A DNA stretch of 64,000 bases from Pseudomonas fluorescens. GTDB taxonomy: Bacteria; Pseudomonadota; Gammaproteobacteria; Pseudomonadales; Pseudomonadaceae. How positions within the stretch are numbered: position 1 is the stretch's first letter; each line of letters opens with the position of its first letter. Below, piece by piece: positions 42,859-50,699 of the stretch. The notes below the pieces were generated by a model. It was not told the DNA's origin. It saw only the letters and a list, made by a program, of their open reading frames with translations, and searched no databases. The stretch covers positions 2,852,001 to 2,916,000 of the forward strand of contig LR782234.1 of the NCBI GenBank assembly GCA_902825215.1, given 5' to 3'. The position numbers and the translations under genes are program-made.

Positions 42859-43827
42859 TTGAAAGTGTTATTTGCGCGGTTGGTCACATTGGCGGTGGTG
42901 GTGTTGGCCATCGTGCTGGGCTGGTTTGCCTGGGAGTATTACACCCGTGCGCCATGGACACGGGATGCGCGGGTGAGGGCGGATGTAGTGACGCTGTCGG
43001 CGGATGTTTCGGGGCGCATTGTCAGCCTGGCGGTGCAGGACAACCAGCATGTCGACAAGGGGCAGCTGCTGATGGAGATCGATCCGGCCCGTTATCGTCT
43101 GGCAGTGGAGCATGCGCGGCGCTCGGTCGAAGTCGCCCGGGCATCGTTGGGGCAGTCCCAAGCGGCAATCGTCGCCAGCGAAGCCCTGCTCAAGCAACGC
43201 CAAAGCGAGGAGCGTCGACGGCGTACGCTCAAGCAGGGCTTTGCGATTTCCGGTGAGGAGTGGGAGAAATCCAGAACCGATGTCGCGGTTGCCCAGGCGG
43301 ACCTGTTACGCAATCAAGCCAATCTTGGGCTAGCCGAGGCCAATGTTCAGTTGGCGGTTGCCGCATTGGCCCAGGCCGAACTTGATCTGCAGCGCACTCG
43401 CGTCGAATCGCCGGTCAGCGGCTATGTCACCAACCTGTTGACCCGTCAGGGCGATTACGCAACAGCGGGTGGTGCACTGATGGCGCTGGTCGACAGTGAT
43501 TCGTTCTATGTCAGCGGTTACTTCGAGGAGACCAAACTGCCGCGCATCGCCGAGGGAGACCGGGTCCGCGTGCAGTTGATGAGCGGGGAAACCTTTGGCG
43601 GTTCGGTGCAGAGCATCGCCTTTGCCATCGCCGACCGGGAAAACGCACCGGGTAGTCGGCTGCTTGCCAACATCAACCCGAGTTACACCTGGGTAAAACT
43701 GGCGCAGCGGGTGCCGGTACGGATCGAGATCGACGGCGACTATGCCGGGAAAAACCGTCTGCGGGCGGGCACCACTGCTACCGTGACGGTGCTTGAGGAT
43801 CATGAAAAAAACCCCGCGACCGAATGA
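42859..43827 (+). CDS. HlyD-family periplasmic adaptor (AaeA/EmrA-like)
   Basis: A 322-residue membrane-fusion protein. It has an N-terminal anchor (LVTLAVVVLAIVLGWFAW), the biotinyl-lipoyl-like segment VTLSADVSGRIVSLAVQDNQHVDKGQLLMEID, an alpha-helical hairpin (about 85-165) and the second lipoyl half VESPVSGYVTNLLTRQGDYAT. It links the FUSC pump to an outer-membrane channel; none is encoded in this operon. The start is TTG 42859 with GGGAG nine bases upstream, four bases after the DUF1656 stop. The 3' end overlaps a minus-strand terminator for oprN. Confidence 0.9.
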   Translation: MKVLFARLVTLAVVVLAIVLGWFAWEYYTRAPWTRDARVRADVVTLSADVSGRIVSLAVQDNQHVDKGQLLMEIDPARYRLAVEHARRSVEVARASLGQSQAAIVASEALLKQRQSEERRRRTLKQGFAISGEEWEKSRTDVAVAQADLLRNQANLGLAEANVQLAVAALAQAELDLQRTRVESPVSGYVTNLLTRQGDYATAGGALMALVDSDSFYVSGYFEETKLPRIAEGDRVRVQLMSGETFGGSVQSIAFAIADRENAPGSRLLANINPSYTWVKLAQRVPVRIEIDGDYAGKNRLRAGTTATVTVLEDHEKNPATE

Positions 43828-43836
43828 TACGCGGGG
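43805..43836 (-). terminator. Rho-independent terminator for mexEF-oprN
   Basis: On the minus strand CCCCGCG (43830-43836) and CGCGGGG (43812-43818) form a 7-base-pair GC stem with an 11-base loop, followed by seven T residues (43805-43811). It lies 50 bases past the oprN stop. It overlaps the last codons and the stop of the convergent HlyD gene, an unusual sharing of terminator and coding sequence. Confidence 0.85.
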
Positions 43837-43848
43837 CAAAAGAATTGG

Positions 43849-43866
43849 TTGGTTGCGGCCAACCAA
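43849..43866. terminator. Second hairpin between oprN and the HlyD gene
   Basis: TTGGTTG-CGGC-CAACCAA is a perfect 7-base-pair stem with a 4-base loop in the gap between convergent genes. There is no strong T-run on either strand; it may add to the neighbouring terminator. Confidence 0.45.
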
Positions 43867-43886
43867 AGGAGCTCTTTAAAAATCGG

Positions 43887-45308
43887 TTATTTGCTGGCGA
43901 CGGTCTCCGGCTGCCAGCCGCCGCCGAGGGCTTTGTAGATTGCGACGATGCCGCGATAAAGGTCGACTTCGGCCTGGGCCTGGCTGTCTTCGGCGTTCAG
44001 CCGTTCACGCTGTGCGTCGAGCAACACGAGGAAGTCGGTGGTGCCTTCGCGGTAGCGGATTTCAGCGAGGTCGGCAGCCTTGCGGCTTGATTCACTCTGG
44101 CGGATCAACGAGATCAACCGTTGCTGACGCTTGCCGTAATCGCTGAAGGCGTTTTCCGATTCTTCCAGCGCCAGCAGCACTTGCTGCTCATAGGTCGCCA
44201 GTGCGCCTTCGGCTTCGGCATCGGCGCCGCGCAAACGGGCTCGCACGCTACCCAGGTCAAACGCAGCCCAGGTGATGCTCGGGCCGAGGGCCCAGGCATT
44301 GGCGGCCGACGAACCGATCTGCGAACCGCGCCCGGCCGTCCAGCCGAGGAAGCCGCTGAGGCTGACCCGTGGGAACAGATCGGCCTTGGCCACGCCGATG
44401 CGTGCCGTGGCCGAGGCCAGTTGGCGCTCCGCGCTGAGGATGTCCGGGCGACGTTGCAGCAATTCACCCGGATCGCCGATCGGCAAGGCCTTGGCAATCG
44501 CTGGCAGGTCTTTCGGGCTCAGGTCAACGGTCAGCTTGTCCGGACGCTCACCGAGCAGGGTGGCGATGCGGTTTTTCTGCCGCACCTGTTCCGCCTGCAA
44601 CTGTGGCACGGTCGCTTCGACGTTGGCCAGGCGCGCATCGGCGCGTTCCACGTCGAGCTGATCACCGACACCGGCATCACGCAGGCTGACGGTGATCTTG
44701 CGTGATTCCACCTGGTTGTTCAGGTTGGCCACGGCGATCTTTTCGCGCAGTTGCGCACCGCGCAGTTGCCCGTAAGCGTCGACCAGTTCGGCAATCATCG
44801 TGACTTGCAGTTGATACAGGTCGGCTTCGGCCGCCTGCTGGTCGGCGTCGCTGGCTTCCAGATTGCGCTGGATGCGCCCGAACAGGTCCAGTTCCCAGGC
44901 CATGTCCAGGCCCAGATCGTAGCGTTCGCTGTTGACCCGGTCGGTGGTCTGGCCGGGAATCTGGCCTTTACCCAAATCACTGCTGGCACGGCTGGTGATG
45001 GTCGGCATCGCGTCGTTGCTGGCATCGTCGCGGATCGCCCGAGCGGCTTTCAAACGGGCGAACGCTACGCGCAGTTCACGGTTGCCTTGCAGCGATTGCG
45101 TGACCAACTGGTTGAGGGTCGGGTCATCGAATTGCTGCCACCAGATGCCTTCGAATTTCGACCGGTCGAAGTTCTTTTGCCCGGCGGCGCCGTCGGTGGC
45201 GGCCGTGATGTTGGCCGCCTCCGTGGCTGGGGTCTTGTAGTCGGGGCCGACGGCGCAGGCGCTGAGGGCCAGCACCAAGAGGCTCGGCAGGAAGACTTTC
45301 AGACTCAT
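43887..45308 (-). CDS. oprN: Outer-membrane efflux channel of MexEF-OprN
   Basis: A 473-residue TolC/OprM-family lipoprotein. The lipobox is ALSAC (Cys18), then AVGPDYKTP, the usual OprM-type opening. The barrel and helical repeats are present in two structural halves (RELRVAFARLKAARAIRDDA..., DILSAERQLASATARIGVAKADLFPRVSLSG). It forms the outer-membrane exit duct for MexF. Its start overlaps the mexF stop by four bases (ATGA). It is followed by a strong terminator. The name follows operon position after clear MexE and MexF homologues. Confidence 0.92.
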   Translation of the reverse strand: MSLKVFLPSLLVLALSACAVGPDYKTPATEAANITAATDGAAGQKNFDRSKFEGIWWQQFDDPTLNQLVTQSLQGNRELRVAFARLKAARAIRDDASNDAMPTITSRASSDLGKGQIPGQTTDRVNSERYDLGLDMAWELDLFGRIQRNLEASDADQQAAEADLYQLQVTMIAELVDAYGQLRGAQLREKIAVANLNNQVESRKITVSLRDAGVGDQLDVERADARLANVEATVPQLQAEQVRQKNRIATLLGERPDKLTVDLSPKDLPAIAKALPIGDPGELLQRRPDILSAERQLASATARIGVAKADLFPRVSLSGFLGWTAGRGSQIGSSAANAWALGPSITWAAFDLGSVRARLRGADAEAEGALATYEQQVLLALEESENAFSDYGKRQQRLISLIRQSESSRKAADLAEIRYREGTTDFLVLLDAQRERLNAEDSQAQAEVDLYRGIVAIYKALGGGWQPETVASK

Positions 45309-48300
45309 TGATGCGCCTCCAGTGGCTTTGGAAGGTTGTGCGCTTTGGCGGCCTTGCGGGCCTCACTGCGTTCAACGAAGTTACGAATCAGCACGTAGAA
45401 CACTGGCGTCAGCAACAGACCGAAGAAGGTCACCCCGAGCATCCCGGAGAACACCGCCACACCCATGGCATGACGCATTTCGGCACCGGCACCGCTGGAG
45501 AACACCAGTGGCACCACACCCATGATGAACGCGAAGGAGGTCATCAGGATCGGCCGCAGACGCAGACGGCAGGCTTCCAGTACCGCGGCGAGCGGGTCGA
45601 GACCTTCTTCCTGTTTGTCCTTGGCGAACTCGACGATCAGAATCGCGTTCTTACAGGCCAGTCCCACCAGTACGATGAGGCCGATCTGGGTGAAGATGTT
45701 GTTGTCACCGCCCGAGATGATCACGCCAGTGATAGCCGACAGCAGGGTCATCGGTACGATCAGGATCACCGCCAGTGGCAGGCTCCAGCTTTCGTATTGT
45801 GCGGCGAGCACCAGGAACGCCAGCAGTACGCAGAGCGGGAACACGAACAGCGCGGTGTTGCCGGACAGAATCTGCTGGTAGGTCAGGTCGGTCCACTCGT
45901 AGGTCATGCCGTTCGGCAATTCATCCTTGAGCAGTTTCTCGATGGCTTTTTCGGCCTGGCCGGAACTGTAGCCGGGGGCGGCGGCACCGTTGATCTCTGC
46001 GGTGATGAAGCCGTTGTAGTGCATCACGCGATCCGGCCCCGAGGTGTCGCTGACCTTGATGAAGGTCGCCAGCGGGATCATCTCGCCTTTGTTGTTGCGT
46101 ACTTTCAGCTGGCCGATCTGGTCCGACTCGAGGCGGAACTGCTGCTCAGCCTGAACGTTGACCTGATAGGTGCGCCCGAAGCGGTTGAAGTCGTTGGCAT
46201 ACAGCGAACCCAGGTAGATCTGCAGGGTGTCGAAGATGTCGCTGACGGCCACGCCGTGGGTTTTGGCTTTTTCGCGGTCGATAGCAGCATCGACCTGCGG
46301 CACGTTCACGGTGTAACTGGTGAACAGGCCGGCCAGTTCCGGCACGTTGTGGCTCTTGTTGATGATGTTCATGGTTTCTTTGTACAGCTCGTCGTAACCG
46401 AGGTTGCCACGGTCTTCGATTTGCAGACGGAAACCACCAATGGTGCCCAGACCCTGAACCGGCGGTGGCGGAAAGATCGCCATGTACGCCTCTTGAATGT
46501 TCGCGTACTGACCGTTCAAGGCCCCGGCGATTGCACCGGCGGACATGCTCGGGTCTTTACGCTCGTCGAACGGTTTCAGGGTGACGAAGACGATGCCTGC
46601 GTTCGGGCTGTTGGTGAAGCCGTTGATCGACAGGCCCGGGAACGCTACGGCGCTTTCCACGCCTGGCTGTTTCAGCGCCAGGTCAGACATGCGCTTGATC
46701 ACGTCTTCGGTGCGGTCCAGGCTCGAGGCGTCCGGCAGTTGCGCGAAGGCCACCAGGTATTGCTTGTCCTGGCCGGGTACGAAACCGGTCGGCGTGCTGG
46801 AGAAACCGAAGAAGGTCAGCACCATCAGGCCTGCGTACAGCAGCAGGGCGATGCCGCTGCCACGGATGACCCGGCGCACGGTGCCGACGTAACCATGGCT
46901 GGCACGATCAAAGAAGCGGTTGAACGGGCGGAACAGCCAGCCACCGAAGATCTTGTCGAGCACTTTCGAGAAGCGGTCTTTCGGCGCGTCGTGGCTTTTC
47001 AGCAAGACAGCGGCCAGCGCTGGCGACAGGGTCAGCGAGTTGAAGGCCGAGATCACCGTCGAGATGGCGATCGTCAGGGCGAACTGCTTGTAGAACTGCC
47101 CGGTGAGACCGGAGATGAACGCGGCCGGTACGAACACCGCACACAGCACCAGCGCCGTCGCAATGATCGGGCCGGTCACTTCACGCATCGCCCGTTTGGT
47201 CGCTTCGACCGGTGTCAGGCCGAGTTCGATATTTCGCTCGACGTTCTCCACCACCACGATGGCGTCGTCCACCACGATACCGATGGCCAATACCAGGCCG
47301 AACAGCGACAGGGCGTTGAGCGAGAAGCCGAACAGGTGCATCACCGCAAACGTACCGATCAACGATACCGGCACCGCCACCAACGGAATGATCGAGGCGC
47401 GCCAGGTCTGCAGGAACAGGATCACCACCAGCACCACGAGGATCAGCGCTTCGAACAGGGTGTGAACCACCGCCTCGATCGAGCCGCGCACGAAGATCGT
47501 CGGGTCATAGACGATGCTGTAGTCCATGCCCTGCGGGAAGCCTTTCTTCAGCTCCTCCATCTTGCCGCGCACTTCGTTCGAGATATCGATGGCGTTAGAG
47601 CCCGGGCGCTGGAAGATCGGAATCGCCACGGCCGGCTGGTTGTTCAGCAGCGAACGCAACGCGTACTGGCTGGAGCCGAGCTCGACGCGTGCGATGTCCT
47701 TCAGGCGGGTGATTTCACCGTCGTCGCCAGCACGAATCACGATGTTTTCGAACTCTTCCTCAGTGACCAGACGGCCCTGGGTGTTGATCGACAACTGGAA
47801 GCTTTGCGCGGTCGGGGCAGGGGGCGCACCGAGCTGGCCGGCAGCCACCTGACGGTTTTGCTCACGGATCGCAGTGACCACGTCGGTTGCAGTCAGATTG
47901 CGCGAAGCGGTCTTGTTCGGATCGAGCCAGACACGCAGCGAGTAATCGCCCATGCCGAACAGCTGCACGTCACCGACACCACCGAGACGCGCCAGCTCAT
48001 CCTTGATGTTGAGGATCGCGTAGTTGGACAGATAGAGCATGTCGTAGCGCTTGTCCGGCGAGGTCAAGTGCACAACCATGGTCAGGTCGGGCGAAGCCTT
48101 GTCGACGGTGATACCGATGCGCGTCACTTCTTCTGGAAGTTTCGGCTCGGTCCGGGTTACGCGGTTCTGCACCTGTACCTGCGCGTTGTCCAGGTCAGTG
48201 CCCAGGGCGAAGGTGATGGTCAGGGTGATCTTGCCGTCAGCGGTCGATTGCGAGGACATGTACAGCATGTTCTCGACGCCGGTGATGGCTTGCTCCAGAG

Positions 48301-48496
48301 GCGCAGCCACGGTTTCACCGATGACTTTGGGGTTGGCGCCCGGGAAGTTGGCGCGTACCACCACGGTGGGCGGTACGACTTCCGGGTATTCGCTGATCGG
48401 CAACTGGAACAGCGAGATCGCACCGGCGATCAGGATCAACAGCGACAGCACCGCTGCGAAGATCGGCCGGGAAATGAAGAATTGGGAAAAATTCAT
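45305..48496 (-). CDS. mexF: RND multidrug efflux pump MexF
   Basis: A 1063-residue RND transporter with twelve helices and two large periplasmic loops. The N-terminus MNFSQFFISRPIFAAVLSLL and the region around FPGANPKVIGETVAAPLEQ are nearly the same as recalled for P. aeruginosa MexF. GIVVDDAIVVVENVERN in helix 4 carries the paired Asp residues of the proton relay. It exports chloramphenicol, fluoroquinolones, trimethoprim and quorum-sensing precursors using proton motive force. It lies 15 bases after mexE. A very long reading frame exists on the opposite strand but is a codon-bias shadow. Confidence 0.96.
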   Translation of the reverse strand: MNFSQFFISRPIFAAVLSLLILIAGAISLFQLPISEYPEVVPPTVVVRANFPGANPKVIGETVAAPLEQAITGVENMLYMSSQSTADGKITLTITFALGTDLDNAQVQVQNRVTRTEPKLPEEVTRIGITVDKASPDLTMVVHLTSPDKRYDMLYLSNYAILNIKDELARLGGVGDVQLFGMGDYSLRVWLDPNKTASRNLTATDVVTAIREQNRQVAAGQLGAPPAPTAQSFQLSINTQGRLVTEEEFENIVIRAGDDGEITRLKDIARVELGSSQYALRSLLNNQPAVAIPIFQRPGSNAIDISNEVRGKMEELKKGFPQGMDYSIVYDPTIFVRGSIEAVVHTLFEALILVVLVVILFLQTWRASIIPLVAVPVSLIGTFAVMHLFGFSLNALSLFGLVLAIGIVVDDAIVVVENVERNIELGLTPVEATKRAMREVTGPIIATALVLCAVFVPAAFISGLTGQFYKQFALTIAISTVISAFNSLTLSPALAAVLLKSHDAPKDRFSKVLDKIFGGWLFRPFNRFFDRASHGYVGTVRRVIRGSGIALLLYAGLMVLTFFGFSSTPTGFVPGQDKQYLVAFAQLPDASSLDRTEDVIKRMSDLALKQPGVESAVAFPGLSINGFTNSPNAGIVFVTLKPFDERKDPSMSAGAIAGALNGQYANIQEAYMAIFPPPPVQGLGTIGGFRLQIEDRGNLGYDELYKETMNIINKSHNVPELAGLFTSYTVNVPQVDAAIDREKAKTHGVAVSDIFDTLQIYLGSLYANDFNRFGRTYQVNVQAEQQFRLESDQIGQLKVRNNKGEMIPLATFIKVSDTSGPDRVMHYNGFITAEINGAAAPGYSSGQAEKAIEKLLKDELPNGMTYEWTDLTYQQILSGNTALFVFPLCVLLAFLVLAAQYESWSLPLAVILIVPMTLLSAITGVIISGGDNNIFTQIGLIVLVGLACKNAILIVEFAKDKQEEGLDPLAAVLEACRLRLRPILMTSFAFIMGVVPLVFSSGAGAEMRHAMGVAVFSGMLGVTFFGLLLTPVFYVLIRNFVERSEARKAAKAHNLPKPLEAHQ

Positions 48497-48511
48497 CGGA
48501 GTTGTCGTCCC

Positions 48512-49765
48512 TTAACCGCGTGGGGTCGTAGCAGCCAGCTTCGCAGCCGAACCCGACGCACCCTTGGCAGGGGCGACTTTGGGCAGGTTGCTGGCTTCCA
48601 GCGCTTGACGTTGTTGGGCGAGGGCGGCGAGGGTCTGCTCGCTGGCCATCGGGATCACTTCAGGGGTGACTGGCGAGCCGGGACGCACCCGCTGCAGGCC
48701 CTTGACGATGATCGTGTCGTCTTTTTGCAGACCGGTGCGGACGATGCGCAGGCCTTCGATTTTCGGCCCGAGCTCGACAGGGCGGTAGGCGGTTTTGTTA
48801 TCCGCATCCATCACCAGCACGAATTTCTTGCCCAGGTCGGTGCCGACGGCTTCGTCGTTGATCAGCATGGCGTTGTAGGTGCCGCTGCCGACCAGTTTCA
48901 GCCGTGCGTACAGGCCCGGAGTGTAGGTGCCGTCAGTGTTGTCGAACACCGCGCGGCCACGGATGGTGCCGGTTTTCGGGTTGACCTGGTTGTCGACGAA
49001 GTTCATCTGACCGAGGTGCGGATTGCCGTCCTCGTTGGACAGGCCCATGTACACCGGGGTCGTTGCACCGCGCTGACCGTTGCGGGCCAGTTGGGTGTAC
49101 TTGAGGAACACACGCTCGTCGGCGTCGAAGTAGGCGTAGACCTTGTCGGTCGAGACGACGCTGGTCAGCGCAGTGGTGTCGGCGGTCACCAGGTTACCCG
49201 CGGTGATCTCGGCACGGCTGACGCGGCCGCTGATCGGCGCGGTGACGCGGGTGAAGCTCAGGTTCAGTTTGGCCAGATCCAGTTGCGCTTGCAGGGCACC
49301 AACGGCGGCGCGGGCTTCCTGGGCAGCGCTGGTGCGCGAATCGGCCAGTTCGGCGGAGATCGCGTTGCTGCTGCGCAGACGTTCGCCGCGCGCGGCTTCG
49401 TTTTCACTGCGGGTGGCGGTGGCGCGGGCCTGGGCGACCAGGGCTTCGAGGCGGCGGACCTCGGCCTGGAACGGACGCGGGTCGATCTGGAACAGCAGGT
49501 CGCCTTTCTTGACCAGTGCGCCTTCGGTGAAGGCTACCTGATCGATCTGGCCGGAGACCCGTGGACGGATTTCAACGGTTTCCGGCGCTTCGAGGCGCCC
49601 GGTGAATTCGTCCCACTCATTGACCGGTTGTTCCAGCACCTTGGCCACGCTGACTTTTGCAGGTGGCATGGCAGCGGTGGTCTCCGGGGTTTTGCCGCAG
49701 GCGCTCATCACCAGTACGGCCAAAAGGGCCAACGGGAAGCGCAAATGTTTGAGTGAATGTTCCAT
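48512..49765 (-). CDS. mexE: RND efflux adaptor MexE
   Basis: A 417-residue membrane-fusion lipoprotein. MEHSLKHLRFPLALLAVLVMSAC ends in a lipobox (Cys23). The lipoyl half VEIRPRVSGQIDQVAFTEGALVKKGDLLFQIDPRPF, the helical hairpin, and LNLSFTRVTAPISGRVSRAEITAGNLV follow. It joins MexF to OprN in the periplasm. ATG 49765 gives the N-terminus expected for MexE; an upstream in-frame ATG would place 20 residues before the lipoprotein signal. A palindrome about 83 bases upstream is a candidate regulator site. No mexT gene is in the window. Confidence 0.95.
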   Translation of the reverse strand: MEHSLKHLRFPLALLAVLVMSACGKTPETTAAMPPAKVSVAKVLEQPVNEWDEFTGRLEAPETVEIRPRVSGQIDQVAFTEGALVKKGDLLFQIDPRPFQAEVRRLEALVAQARATATRSENEAARGERLRSSNAISAELADSRTSAAQEARAAVGALQAQLDLAKLNLSFTRVTAPISGRVSRAEITAGNLVTADTTALTSVVSTDKVYAYFDADERVFLKYTQLARNGQRGATTPVYMGLSNEDGNPHLGQMNFVDNQVNPKTGTIRGRAVFDNTDGTYTPGLYARLKLVGSGTYNAMLINDEAVGTDLGKKFVLVMDADNKTAYRPVELGPKIEGLRIVRTGLQKDDTIIVKGLQRVRPGSPVTPEVIPMASEQTLAALAQQRQALEASNLPKVAPAKGASGSAAKLAATTPRG

Positions 49766-49847
49766 GGATGCATCCGCCAAAGTATTGAAGATGGGCGGAT
49801 GATGCTCGGCGGGGTGTGATGGCACGAATCGAATGAAGCAAAGGTAA

Positions 49848-49864
49848 CTATCATTCGGAATGAT
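49848..49864. promoter_or_regulatory. Palindromic candidate operator upstream of mexEF-oprN
   Basis: TATCATTCGGAATGATA is a perfect inverted repeat (8-base arms, 1-base centre) about 83 bases before the mexE start. It contains the T-N11-A pattern of LysR-type regulator boxes, and MexT, the activator of mexEF-oprN, is LysR type. The match to the known MexT box was not verified. Confidence 0.5.
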
Positions 49865-50363
49865 ATAAGACCGTGATCAGCCCTCTAGCGTGCACCTTTC
49901 GTTAGGGGGCTATCAATAGGTTTGTGGGCAATGATCTGTTGCGTGGCGTGCAATGATCGCGATTTGTCGGGGTTACCGAGTGATGGCTTTCTTTGAGGCG
50001 TTGATTTTGAGTACATATCCGTTGCTGCGGTAACGGCGGCATAGGGTTTCGCCCTTACGGCGAGGCACTTTTTCCAGACGCCGAAAAAGTACCCAAAAAG
50101 GCTTGCTCCTGCGTTCGGCCCTCGCAAGCTCGGGTCCCTTCGCTCCGGGATCGATCCGGGCGCAGCGGCTACGGTTTGCTGCGCTGCACCTCCTTCCGCT
50201 GTGTACGACTTCGTCGTACGGTCGCTGCGCTCCCACGCCCGGATCAATCCCTCCACTCAGCCTTCCGATGTCGCCGGTTAGGCAAGATCAAGGGCACTCG
50301 AGCTTCGCTCATTGTAATGAGTGGTTAGGAGCGGGCGCTTGGCTTGGGATTTGTTTTGGATTC

Positions 50364-50513
50364 GCCCCTCACCCCAGCCCTCTCCCGAGGGAGAGGGGGC
50401 CGATTTGGGTTGGCTTTGAAGTTTGTGTTCGACGCGTTATTTCAGGTTGGCGCAGCGCGCACATTCACCACGGTTGTTCCCTCTCCCTCCGGGAGAGGGC
50501 TAGGGTGAGGGGC
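50364..50513. repeat. Inverted repeat with GAGGGAGAGGG-type arms
   Basis: CCCCTCACCCCAGCCCTCTC (from 50365) and GAGAGGGCTAGGGTGAGGGG (to about 50512) are inverted copies about 110 bases apart. Each arm also carries its own small dyad (CTCTCCCGAGGGAGAG and CTCCCTCCGGGAG). This is a common intergenic repeat type in Pseudomonas and related genomes. Confidence 0.75.
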
Positions 50514-50553
50514 TTTTGATTTTCGGTTGCTGGTTTGGTGGTGCACGCGATCC

Positions 50554-50646
50554 CTGTGGGAGCTTGCCTGCAAGCGATGGCGGACGCACAGGCGACACTT
50601 TCATTGCCAGACCCACCGCCATCGCCAGCAGGCTGGCTCCCACAGG
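50554..50646. repeat. Variant REP pair downstream of the M20 peptidase gene
   Basis: CTGTGGGAGCTTGCCTGCAA and the converging CCAGCAGGCTGGCTCCCACA form an inverted pair, a sequence variant of the GCGAGCAGG elements at the mtl locus. It ends about 54 bases before the minus-strand peptidase stop and would lie at its mRNA 3' end. Confidence 0.8.
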
Positions 50647-50699
50647 TTACGCGGCAATTAAACGCCGAACCCACCATTGCAGCGGGCCCGGCGAGCCAA

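Larger units (their letters stand above)
49766..50699. other. Gene-free, repeat-rich stretch upstream of mexE
   Basis: No supported gene is seen in 934 bases. It holds the mexE promoter (left end) and a block at about 50030-50280 (TTTCGCCCTTACGGCGAGGC and following) resembling multi-copy intergenic DNA of fluorescent pseudomonads, recalled rather than checked. Two inverted-repeat elements follow at 50364-50513 and 50554-50646. A minus-strand frame across 49885-50256 has repeat-like composition and no start signal, so it is not called. Confidence 0.6.

Noticed and set aside
45308..49756. Very long plus-strand reading frame (about 1480 codons) opposite mexEF-oprN
   Set aside because: It runs exactly antisense to well-identified MexE and MexF. 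It has low-complexity His/Gln/Arg/Val composition and no ribosome-binding site. GC-rich codon bias creates such shadows.
49885..50256. Minus-strand frame of 123 codons upstream of mexE
   Set aside because: It lies in repeat-like DNA, lacks an SD, and shows no protein features; treated as intergenic repeat.
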